A stretch of 64,000 bases of DNA from Pseudomonas sp. CCI4.2 (GTDB lineage Bacteria; Pseudomonadota; Gammaproteobacteria; Pseudomonadales; Pseudomonadaceae): NCBI RefSeq assembly GCF_034350045.1, contig NZ_CP133781.1:5134501-5198500 (forward strand). Reading direction: 5' to 3'. The notes beneath the pieces were generated by a model that worked only from the letters and a program-made list of their open reading frames with translations, was not told the DNA's origin and did no database searches. Below, one piece after another: positions 51,465 through 61,500 of the stretch. The first letter of the stretch is position 1, and every line of letters begins with the position of its first letter. A program made the translations under genes and the position numbers.

Positions 51465-51616
51465 GAAAATCCCTATAGAAACCAAAGCTCGCTTCTCGGC
51501 ACACTCAACATCTACACATAGATGGCGCTAGTACGGAGGCAATTCCAGCGCAACCCTCTTACGCGTGAAACAATGCTCAAGCTTATAAGAATCACCCCAT
51601 CGCTGAATACTGACGC

Positions 51617-52051
51617 TTACGATTTTTCGAGGTTTGACAGGATTCTGGCGTGAACTTGCATGCAGATGCGTAGTTCCTCTTCGTCAACACCCTCAAACAA
51701 CTCTTTGCGCAACGCTGTGGCGATGGTTTCGATCTTGTCGATCAATGGGCGGGCGGTGGAACTTAGCAGGATCTTTTTAGCTCTGCGGTCTTCAACGACT
51801 GCCTGACGGCGAACCAGCCCTTGGGTTTCCAGACTGTCCAGCAGCCGCGCAAGGGTCGGCCCTTCCACGCCAACGCTCTGTGCCAGCTCGCGCTGGGTCG
51901 GCGGTTCGTCAAAACGTGCGAGGTGCAACAACACCAGCCAGCGCGCTTGCGACAATCCGAGGTCAGCCAAACGTCGGTCCAGTTCGGCGCGCCAGCCGCG
52001 AGACATGTGCGCCAGTTGCATACCGAAGCGATGTTGATCAGTGAGGGGCAT
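51617..52051 (-). CDS. MarR family transcriptional regulator
   Basis: A 144-residue winged-helix repressor. The core 'LGLSQARWLVLLHLARFDEPPTQRELAQSVGVEGPTLARLLDSLE' is the recognition helix region, and 'TQGLVRRQAVVEDRRAKKILL' the wing. It resembles SlyA/MarR regulators of efflux or stress. The 13-base palindrome at 52077-52089, 25 bases upstream, is probably its own operator. There is no adjacent efflux gene, since recQ lies upstream on the same strand. Confidence 0.9.
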   Translation of the reverse strand: MPLTDQHRFGMQLAHMSRGWRAELDRRLADLGLSQARWLVLLHLARFDEPPTQRELAQSVGVEGPTLARLLDSLETQGLVRRQAVVEDRRAKKILLSSTARPLIDKIETIATALRKELFEGVDEEELRICMQVHARILSNLEKS

Positions 52052-52075
52052 AGAAAACTCAAGGTTAGAGGCTTG

Positions 52076-52090
52076 TACTAATTATTAGTA
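52076..52090. promoter_or_regulatory. palindromic operator upstream of the MarR gene
   Basis: TACTAATTATTAGTA is a perfect palindrome about an odd central base. It begins 25 bases before the regulator start codon, at the place expected for an autorepressor site. Size and AT-richness fit MarR-type boxes. Confidence 0.6.
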
Positions 52091-52214
52091 AGCTAACCAT
52101 GCCACTTACACAGAGGCAAGTGGCCCGTTTGTAGCGAATCGTCGCAGGTGCCATGGTGGCACTGATTGTAGGACAACTTATTAACGAGGCGATTGATGCG
52201 CTATAAGCAAAAAG

Positions 52215-52278
52215 CTTCCCGAATAAATTCGGTCCTACAGGGATTGGCCCATTACTTTGGGACCGAATTTATTCGGGA
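52215..52278. repeat. REP pair (inverted)
   Basis: CTTCCCGAATAAATTCGGTCC (with TACAG after it) and GGGACCGAATTTATTCGGGA are inverted about a short spacer. They lie between recQ and the MarR gene, 16 bases past the recQ stop, and may act as a recQ terminator. Confidence 0.75.
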
Positions 52279-52294
52279 ATGAAGCCGCGCAATA

Positions 52295-54427
52295 TTAAAC
52301 TTCAAACTCCGATTGCAACGCCGCCCTTACGCAATACAACACGCCTTCCGGCACGCGACCGGCGAATTGTGCAGCCACGGCAGACACCGACGGCAACTCA
52401 CCTTCGCCATCAAGGAATGCGTCCTGCACTTCGCTGAGCAAATCCTCGGGAAGGTCCAACGCCTGTTCCAGTGACAACTGCTGTTTGCCAATGGCCTCGG
52501 CCAACATCGTATAGACGTTCTTTTCAGAGCATTGCAACTGACCGGAAATTTGCAACGGGGTCATGCCAGCACGGGCCAGACTGATCAATTCATGCCGCAG
52601 ATCAGCGACGACCCTTGGCGCCTCGGCCGTGCCACCCAGCACTTCGAGGAACGCTTCGCCATACCGCTCGAGTTTGCGCGCACCGACACCGCTGACCTGG
52701 GCCATTTCCGACATCGAACCGGGTTTGCTACGAAGCATTTCAAGCAGCGTGGAATCGGGGAAGATCACGTAAGGCGGCACCCCATGTTCTTCGGCCAACT
52801 TACGCCGCAGGGCACGCAGGGCCTCCCACTGTTCGCGCTCTTCAGCACGAACCAACTGGCTGGCGGGGCTGCTGCCAGATCCGCTTTTCGGGGTTGTTTG
52901 TGGTTTCAGGTCACGGCGTAATTCCAGCGTCACTTCACCGCGTAGCAGCGGTCGACAGGTGTCGCTCAAGCGCAGACCGCCATAGCCTTCGAGGTCGATA
53001 TCAGCCAAACCGCGAGCGACCAATTGGCGAAACAGTGAACGCCACTCACCTTCGGCGCGCGCCTTGCCAACGCCAAATACCGCCAAGTGCTGATGGCCGA
53101 AGCTTTTCACTTTGTCGTTGTCGCGGCCCAGCAGCACGTCCACCAAATGCCCCACGCCATAGCGCTGGCCGGTGCGGTAGATTGCCGACAACGCCTGACG
53201 CGCTGGCTCGGTGGCATCCCAAGTTTGCACGCCATCGACGCAGTTATCGCAATGGCCGCACGGCTTGGGCATGTCTTCGTCGAAATACGCCAACAGCGTC
53301 TGGCGACGGCAACGGGTTTCTTCACAGAGCGACAACATGGCATCAAGCTTGTGCTGCTCAAGACGCTTATGGCGTTCGTCTCCTTCGGAGTTTTGCAGCA
53401 TCTGTTTGAGCATCAACACGTCTTGCAGACCGTAAGCCATCCACGCATCAGCAGGCAGACCGTCGCGACCCGAGCGGCCGGTTTCCTGATAATAGGCTTC
53501 CAGTGACTTGGGCAAGTCCATGTGCGCGACGAATCGTACGTTGGGTTTGTCGATGCCCATACCGAAGGCGATGGTCGCGACCATGATCAAGCCTTCCTCA
53601 TTGAGGAAGCGCTTTTGGTTGGCGGCTCGGGTTTCGTTGGGCAGGCCCGCGTGATACGGCAGGGCCGGGTAGTTGTTTTCACACAGGAAGGCCGCGACTT
53701 CATCGACCTTTTTACGCGACAGGCAATACACGATACCGGCGTCGCTGCGTCGCTCGGAGAGGAACGCCAACAACTGCTTGCGCGGTTGCTCTTTGGGCAC
53801 GATGCGATAAAAGATATTCGGGCGATCGAAACTGGACAGAAAACGCTCGGCCTTCTGCAAATGCAGACGCTCGACGATCTCTTCTCGGGTGCGTTTATCG
53901 GCCGTGGCGGTCAGGGCAATACGCGGCACGTCGGGGAACAGTTCAGCGAGCTGCCCCAGCTTCAGGTATTCGGGGCGAAAATCGTGACCCCATTGCGACA
54001 CGCAGTGAGCTTCGTCAATGGCGAACAAGGCAATTTTCAGGTTCTGCAAGAACGCCAGCATGCGCGGCTGGACCAGCCGCTCAGGCGCCAGGTAAAGCAT
54101 TTTGATCTCGCCCAGACGAATCCGATTGGCCAGATCACGCTGCTGCTCGGCGTTTAGCGTGGAGTTCAGCGCCGCTGCTGAAACACCCAATTCTTCAAGG
54201 GTTGCCACCTGATCATCCATCAATGCAATCAGCGGTGAAACCACCACGGCCAAGCCATCGCGTAACAGCCCAGGCACTTGGAAACACAAGGACTTGCCGC
54301 CACCGGTGGGCATCAATACCAAGGCATCGCCGCCGTTGGCAACGCGTTCAATAATGGCACCCTGGCGACCACGAAAACTGTCGTAGCCGAAGATGTCTTT
54401 AAGTACGCGTTGAGCCTGTTCGAGCAT
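52295..54427 (-). CDS. recQ: ATP-dependent DNA helicase RecQ
   Basis: A 710-residue 3'-5' helicase in recombination and fork repair. Walker A LMPTGGGKSLCFQ (about 40-52), DEAH box in FAIDEAHCVSQWGHDFRPEY, motif VI QETGRSGRDGLPA, the RQC zinc site with Cys in 'CEETRCRRQTLLAYFDED' and 'CGHCDNC', then winged helix, and an HRDC domain ('LRALRRKLAEEHGVPPYVIF'). A C-terminal region past HRDC (about 615-710) makes it longer than E. coli RecQ (609). Single gene. Confidence 0.97.
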   Translation of the reverse strand: MLEQAQRVLKDIFGYDSFRGRQGAIIERVANGGDALVLMPTGGGKSLCFQVPGLLRDGLAVVVSPLIALMDDQVATLEELGVSAAALNSTLNAEQQRDLANRIRLGEIKMLYLAPERLVQPRMLAFLQNLKIALFAIDEAHCVSQWGHDFRPEYLKLGQLAELFPDVPRIALTATADKRTREEIVERLHLQKAERFLSSFDRPNIFYRIVPKEQPRKQLLAFLSERRSDAGIVYCLSRKKVDEVAAFLCENNYPALPYHAGLPNETRAANQKRFLNEEGLIMVATIAFGMGIDKPNVRFVAHMDLPKSLEAYYQETGRSGRDGLPADAWMAYGLQDVLMLKQMLQNSEGDERHKRLEQHKLDAMLSLCEETRCRRQTLLAYFDEDMPKPCGHCDNCVDGVQTWDATEPARQALSAIYRTGQRYGVGHLVDVLLGRDNDKVKSFGHQHLAVFGVGKARAEGEWRSLFRQLVARGLADIDLEGYGGLRLSDTCRPLLRGEVTLELRRDLKPQTTPKSGSGSSPASQLVRAEEREQWEALRALRRKLAEEHGVPPYVIFPDSTLLEMLRSKPGSMSEMAQVSGVGARKLERYGEAFLEVLGGTAEAPRVVADLRHELISLARAGMTPLQISGQLQCSEKNVYTMLAEAIGKQQLSLEQALDLPEDLLSEVQDAFLDGEGELPSVSAVAAQFAGRVPEGVLYCVRAALQSEFEV

Positions 54428-54647
54428 AAAAACCCCAAAAATTGCAGAAACAACCTGCTACAGCCGGTCGCGACCCTTGGCAGCATCGCAAAGCGCGGCA
54501 TTATACCCGAGGGTTTCCAGGCCAGGGACGGCAGTGACATCAGTGGTCGAAATTAAACCTGTAACCGTTTCTAACACCTGTCTCGCTGGCGCGCAGGCCT
54601 TACACAGCCTAGAATTCAGCATCGTTTATTCCCAAGGTAGTCTTTCA

Positions 54648-55241
54648 ATGTCCTTCGCTGAGCAACTAACCCGCCTGCAAGTTTTCCTCGACGCCGACGA
54701 GCTGCACGACGAAGCGTTGGACTATGTGGCCGCCCATGGCTACCTGACCGCGCTGTCGATTTGTGCCGAAACAGTGCCGAGCCGTGAATGGATCGACACC
54801 TTGTTCTCTGAGCCACCGCAATACACCGACAACGCTCAACGCGAGGAAATCGAAGCCACGTTGATCCAGTTGCAAGCGCACATCGCGCGCCAACTGGCTT
54901 CAGACGAAGAATTCGAGTTGCCATGCGACCTGGACCTGGGCGAAGATCCGGATGACTCCGAGTTGCGCGGCTGGTGCATCGGCTTCATGGAAGGCGTGTT
55001 CTTGCGTGAAAACGCCTGGTTTGAAAGCGCTGAAGAAGAAGTCAGCGAAATGCTGCTGCCCATCATGGTTGGCTCGGGCCTGTTTGACGAACAACCGGAG
55101 TTCGAGGACATCGCAAAAGATGCGAACCTGATGGATGACATGATCGTACAGATCCCGGAAGCCCTGACTGCTCTGTACCTGCTGTGCCAGGCACCCGACG
55201 AAAAGCCCGCTCCAGCGATCCTCAAACCCCGCCATCACTGA
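54648..55241 (+). CDS. UPF0149/YecA family protein
   Basis: A 197-residue acidic, all-helical protein of the YecA/YgfB type ('DELHDEALDYVAAHGYLTAL', 'RGWCIGFMEGVFLRENAWF', 'FEDIAKDANLMDDMIVQIPEAL'). It has no C-terminal SEC-C zinc motif. Function unknown. The ATG at 54648 has AAGG nine bases upstream; longer frames to 54477 run into the recQ promoter region. It is divergent from recQ. Confidence 0.88.
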   Translation: MSFAEQLTRLQVFLDADELHDEALDYVAAHGYLTALSICAETVPSREWIDTLFSEPPQYTDNAQREEIEATLIQLQAHIARQLASDEEFELPCDLDLGEDPDDSELRGWCIGFMEGVFLRENAWFESAEEEVSEMLLPIMVGSGLFDEQPEFEDIAKDANLMDDMIVQIPEALTALYLLCQAPDEKPAPAILKPRHH

Positions 55242-55286
55242 TCCAAAGGCCTCTCGCCAACACGTTGGCTCCTACAGCGAAGTGAA

Positions 55287-55457
55287 ACGACGCGGTTTAC
55301 CAGACACACCGCGCCGTTACCTTCGCAGGCAAGCCTGCTCCCACAGACTATTGCCAGGTGCAGAGTCTCTGTAGGACTAACGTGTTGGCGAAGCACACGA
55401 CGCGGTTTACCAAACACACCGCGCCGTTACCTTCGCAGGCAAGCCTGCTCCCACAGA
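55287..55457. repeat. direct repeat of 61 bases (two copies) with REP-like flanks
   Basis: 55287-55347 and 55397-55457 are near-identical (one clear difference), starting ACGACGCGGTTTACC and ending CTGCTCCCACAGA, offset 110 bases. They lie with TAGGAG/TTGGCTCC-type palindromes (55250-55275, 55369-55393, and a third at 55494-55512) in the 347-base gap between the YecA-type gene and the adhesin 3' end. No gene is present in the gap. Confidence 0.75.
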
Positions 55458-55588
55458 ACTGCAACCAGACCCAGATGCAGCCAAGCGCGGATTCTGTGGG
55501 AGTTGGCTTGCCGACGAAGACGATTTTTCAGGCAACCCGTTTCAAGCCCTTCGCGAATAAATTCGCCCACCGAATCCTCCGCTGTATT

Positions 55589-58500
55589 TCACACCGTATC
55601 CACCTTCAACGAGTGATCACTGATCATGCCGGTGATGATGGACGCCGTGTCATGCCCACTCGCAACCATCCCGCCCGACCCCGGCGTTACGCCGTAATGA
55701 TTCGCCAGATCGACCCCCGCCAGGTCGATGGTTTGGGTCGGGGCTTGGCCAACGATGGGGTTGACTTCAATCGTGGTAACCACGCTTGCCCCGGCGCCAG
55801 TGACTTTGAAGTGCAGATAGTCATCCAGTGACGCCGAGCTTGAGTTATCACCTTGCAGTAATTGCGACAGATCAAGCTTGTCGACGCCGATGCTGAAATC
55901 CGTTACCAGGTCATGGCCAACATTGCCTTGGTCCCATTTGAAGGTGTCGTTGCCGCCACCACCGGTCAAGGTATTGTTGCCCAAACCGCCATTGATGATG
56001 TTATCGCCACCGTCCCCGATTAAGGTGTCGTTGAAGTGCGAGCCAATGAGGTTTTGGATGTTGACCAGGGTATCGGTCCCGGCGCCGAGTGTGTTCTGCG
56101 CGGTGGTGATGCTCAGATCAACATGGACCCCCGCCGTGGCGTTGACGTAGCTGGCGGTGTTGTTGCCCGCGCCGCCGTCGAGCAAGTCATTACCCGGCCC
56201 GCTGATCAATACATCGTTGCCGTTGTCGCCAAACAACTCGTTATTACCGCTGCCGGCCTGCAACACGTCATCACCATCGCCGCCGTGCAGATGAACGTCG
56301 CCTGGGCCGCCGATCAATATGTCGTTGTGGTTGGTGCCTTGCACCGTGTCGCCCGCTTGATAATGCAGGGCGACGTCCGCGACGCTGGTGCCACCGTGAC
56401 TGTCAGTGACGGTGTAGCTGCCGTGAGAATCCGCCGTCACGTCTTGCGCACCGGCGTAATTGACCGTCAATTGAAGTTGGTAGTTTTCGTCCCCCGTTGC
56501 GCTCGTCGCACCGCTGGTGTTGACGATGTTGGTCACATGTAGGTGATACACACCATCGTCGGTGGCCGTAAACGAATGCCCATCGGCAATGGTGGAGAGC
56601 ACACCATTGCCGTCCTGCCATTGCGTTGAAACGTGACTGTCATCCTGAGAGTTATTCAGGGTCACGGTTTCGCCTTTGTGCAGGGTCACGGTGTAGGTGT
56701 CTTGCGCGTTGGCAGCCTCAGCGTTGGTTGCGCCCAAATACCCGTTAAGCACCACCAATGCCGTCAACGCCGAGGCGCTGTTGAAAAAGTCGCTGCGCTC
56801 CACGGTTTTCAGCTGATTGGCGCTGCTATTGCTGGTACTGGCAAAGTTGATGGCGTTCGCATTGGTCGCAGTGAAGTCGGCACCTTTTGCCGCCCACCCC
56901 GTGGTGAAGGTGGTGGAAGTGGTCGTCAGTTTGTCGCCATTAGAATCGGTGTTATTGGCCAACAACAACTGCGCCGCCACCGTAAGGGTCGGCGACAGAA
57001 TGTTGGTGATGACATTGTCGGCCAGCGCCACGGCCACGTCCGCCACCGCCACCGCCACCGGGGCGGCGCTCGGATTGACGTGAACCACCAGATTGGCGCC
57101 AGCCGTGTCGCCGTCGTTATCGCTCGCCACAAAACCAAAGGTTTCTGTCACCGCCGTGCTGCCGATTTTTGGCGGCGTGTAGGTGTATTGGCCATTGTCC
57201 ATGTCCACCACCAGCGTGCCGCCATCGTTGCTAGCGACCGTGGCGCTGTGAGTGCTTGAGTCAAACGTGCCGTGGCTGGTACCCGATACGCTAAGGCCGC
57301 CCTGTCCGTTGTTGGCTTTGGGGTCATAGAGGTAGGACGTCCCATCAACGACGATCGCCTTGATAAACCCACCATCGGCACCAAAAGTGCCTCCGGTCAT
57401 CAGGCTGCCGGTAATAGGCGTGCTTTGCACCGTACCGCTCAGAACCGAATTGAGTGCGCTCAAGTCGGTGACCAGCACCGCATTGGTGTCGGTGTGAGTA
57501 CTGCCGTCATACGCCAAAGGATCGAGGTAGGTGTTGGTGATGCCGGAGCCCAGGCCAATCGCGTAGGCCTTGATGTCATTGGAATTGAGGAAAGCTTTCC
57601 ACGCGGCCTCGTCGGACGGACTCAGGTTCTCGCCGATGGTCGGGTTACCGTCTGACAGGAAGTACGCGACATTTTGCGCACCCGCAATTGCACCGTCGGT
57701 GGGGAATGCCTGCTTGGCTGCCGCGACGGCCGCATCGTAATTGGTTTCGCCGCCCGCGGTCAGTGTGCCAATGATCGCTTTGGCCGCGCTGACATCGACC
57801 CACACTGGCGTTTTGTCCGCCGCCGAATCGCTGAAAGTAACGATCTGAACCTTCACATCACCCAAGTCCTGATACTTGTCGAGTAACGTGCTGATCGCCT
57901 GTTTCTCCAGGTCCAGGCGTGACAAGCCGGAAACGCCCGACGCATCGGCCATGCTGCTGGAGACATCAATGATCAGCAGCACGTTCGAATCGACCCCCAC
58001 CACGGTCGAGGTGCGTTCGCTGCTAACGGCTGTTGGCACGTCATCGACAATGTTGATGACCAAGGAGTTACTTACCGAGTTGCCCGAGGCGTCGGTGGCC
58101 TGGTAAGTGAAGATCTCGTGCTCAACGTTTGCTCCATCGTTAGCAACGGGCGAGGTTTTTGGTGCGGACGTCAGGGTATAGGTATAGGTGCCATCGCCGT
58201 TGAGATGAATCTCTCCGTATTGGCCCACCAGCGTTCCGTCAGCGCTGCCGACCAAACTGAAGCTGACCGCGCCCACCGCCCCGGACACCGCGCCCACCAA
58301 CGTGCCAGAAGCGGTTTCCGCGGGGGAATCCGGCGTGCTACCAATCACCGTGCCAGGGGCCAGGTCGTGGCCACTTTGGGTCAAGTCCAAGGCATTTTCA
58401 AACACCGTGACCCCTTGGGCGGAGACCGCCTTAAGGCAGGAATCAGACACGTTTATAGTGAGCGTCGTGGTACTGACATCGCCGTCTGCATCGCGGATTG

Positions 58501-61500
58501 AATAAGTGAACACATCATGCGCACCTGAATGACCCACCGAATCCTGATTGCTGTGGTAGGTCGCATTGCCCGATGCATCCAGCACCAGCGTGCCGTAAAC
58601 CCCGTCGATGGAAGCGCCCAAGCCTCCGTAGGCTGCTTGCGAAGTGTCACCACCGGCACGCACGCCCACCACCGGGCCTCCCGCGCCAGGTCCGTCAGCC
58701 CCCATGACGTCATTGATCAATACGTTGCCGCTGACGGTCCCGCCCTCCACCACGCCGACAGTATCGGCATGGGCAGTCGGCACGTCATCAACCACATTGA
58801 CGTCAATGACGCCAGACGCCGAGCTGCCGTCGCTGTCGGTGGCGACCACCGTGAAGTGTTCGCTGATGCTGTTGGCACCGTTGTCGTCGGCCTGCAATGC
58901 GTTGTGTTGAAGGGTGTAGCTGTAGCTGACCACGCCGGTTTGGGCGTTATAACCGGTCACCGTTAGTAAACTGCCAATGACCGTTGAAACCGAGCCAGGG
59001 AAGCCTTGCACCACCCCACCACTGACGACGTTGATTCCGCCGACATTGAGGCTCTGCAACCCATCCGGGGCATGAACCACAAACTCGCCGTGCTGGGTCA
59101 GTGCCGCTGCATTCGGGCTGGAGCCGTTGCTGAGGTTTTTCTCATAAACGGTCAGCTCGCCGCCGCACACGTTCAGGCCATCGACAGTCACCGGTTGACC
59201 GTTGTTATGAATGGTTAGCACCAGGTTCGCCTGGCTGGTATCGCCGTCGGCATCCTTGAGCGTGTAAGTAAACACTTCAGTACCATTGGCGCCGCCGTGC
59301 AGGGCGATGAAATCCGCATCGTGGGGGTTGAGCGTGTAGGTATAAGAACCGTCGGTCTCCAGCACCAACGTGCCGTAGGTACCGGCGAACGTGCCGCCGA
59401 CAATTGGCCCGCTGGCGATCCGGTCTGCACCTTGAACGTCGTTGATCAGCACGTTACCCATCAAGACCGGGTTGGTTTCTGTGGCGGAGTACGGGTTGCT
59501 ATCACCGTGGGCGGTGGGCACGTCATCAATGACGTTGACGTTTAAAGACGCATTCGACGTGTCACCATCGTTATTGGTAGCCACAACATTGAAATGCTCG
59601 GTAAGGCTGTTAGCGCCATTGCCGGTTGGGTGGGTGTCGGCGCCGTTCAGGGTGTAGCTGTAACTGACCACCCCGGTTCCAGCGTTGTAACCGGTGATGG
59701 TCAGGGTGTTGCCCAATCCGGTGGTCAACGACTGGCCGACACCGCTGGCCACGCCAGCCACCACAACGTTGAGGCCGCCGATGGACAAGCTTTGCACCCC
59801 ATCGTTGGCGGTCACGGTAAAGGTGCCGTTTTGGGTCAACGCGGTCGCGTCCGGGCTGCTGCCGGTAGCGAGGTTTTTCTCATACACCGTGTCGTCGGGA
59901 CCTTCGCCATTCAGGCCGGTGATAATCACGCCGTTATCGTTGTTGTGGATCTGCAACACCAGGTTCGCCTGGCTGGTATCGCCGTCGGCATCTTTAAGCG
60001 TATAGGTGAACGTCTCCGTGCCGTTACCGTTGCCGCCGTGCAAGGCGACGAAGTCCGGGTTATTCGGATTGAGGGTGTAGGTATACGTGCCGTCCACTGC
60101 CAGCACGAGAGTGCCGTAGGTTCCGACGAACGTCCCGGCCACAATCGGTCCCGTCGGGATCCGGTCGGCGCCTTGGATGTCGTTGGTTAATACGTTGCCG
60201 GCCAAGGTGATCAGGTTTTCGGTGGCGGTGCCGGGGTTGCTGTCGTTGATCGCAGTGGGCACGTCATCGACCACGCTGACGTTCAACGAAGCGTTGCCCA
60301 CCGAACCTCCGGTGTCAGTGGAGACCACGGCGAAATGCTCGGTAAGGCTGTTAGCGCCATTGCCGGTTGGGTGGGTGTCGGCGCCGTTCAGGGTGTAGCT
60401 GTAACTGACCACCCCGGTTCCAGCGTTGTAACCGGTGATGGTCAGGGTGTTGCCCAATCCGGTAGTCAACGACTGGCCAACACCGCTGGCCACGCCAGCC
60501 ACCACCACGTTGAGGCCGCCGATGGACAAGCTTTGGACCCCGTCGTTGGCGGTCACGGTAAAGGTGCCGTTTTGGGTCAACGCGGTCGCGTCCGGGCTGC
60601 TGCCGGTAGCGAGGTTTTTCTCATACACCGTGGCGTCGGTGCCCTCGCCATTCAGGCCAGCAATAATCACGCCGTTATCGTTGTTGTGGATCTGCAACAC
60701 CAGGTTCGCCTGGCTGGTATCGCCGTCGGCATCTTTAAGCGTATAGGTGAACGTCTCCGTGCCGTTACCGTTGCCGCCGTGCAAGGCGACGAAGCCCGGG
60801 TTATTGGGATTGAGGGTGTAGGTATAAGTGCCGTCCACTGCCAGCACGAGGGTGCCGTAGGTTCCGACGAACGTCCCGGCCACAATCGGTCCCGTCGGGA
60901 TTCGGTCGGCGCCCTGGATGTCGTTGGTTAATACGTTGCCGGCCAAGGTGATCAGGTTTTCGGTGGCGGTGCCGGGGTTGCTGTCGTTGATCGCAGTGGG
61001 CACGTCATCGGTGATGTTGACGTCGACACTGCCAGTGGCCACGTTGCCGTCGTTGTTGGTCGCTACCACCGGCAGATGGTCAATCAGGTTGTTAGCACCA
61101 TCGCCCGGTGAGTGGGTTTCGGCGCCGTTGAGGGTATAGGTGTAGGTGACTACGCCGGTCACCGGGTTGTAGCCGGTCACAGTCAGGGTATTGCCGAGCC
61201 CGGTATCAATCGCTTGGGGAAATCCACTGGCCGTGCCGTTGGTGATAACGCTGACGCCGCCAATGGTCAAACCTTTCACACCGTCCGCCGCGTTGATCGT
61301 GAAGCTTGCGCTTTGGGTCAAAGCACTCGGATTGGACGCCGACCCCAAAGGTAAATTGGCCTCGTTTACAGTCAACTCGCCGCCACTCACGTCCAATCCG
61401 ACGATACTGATACTGGTGTCAGGCGGCGCAACGACCACTGCCGGCGTGCCCGAGCCGTTATCGGGAAGAGTAGCGACCTGACCTTCAGGAAATATCGCTG

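Noticed and set aside
55242..55588. Repeats near the adhesin 3' end, considered as a CRISPR array
   Set aside because: Only two 61-base copies at 110-base offset with REP-like ends; no regular short repeats or spacers and no cas genes.
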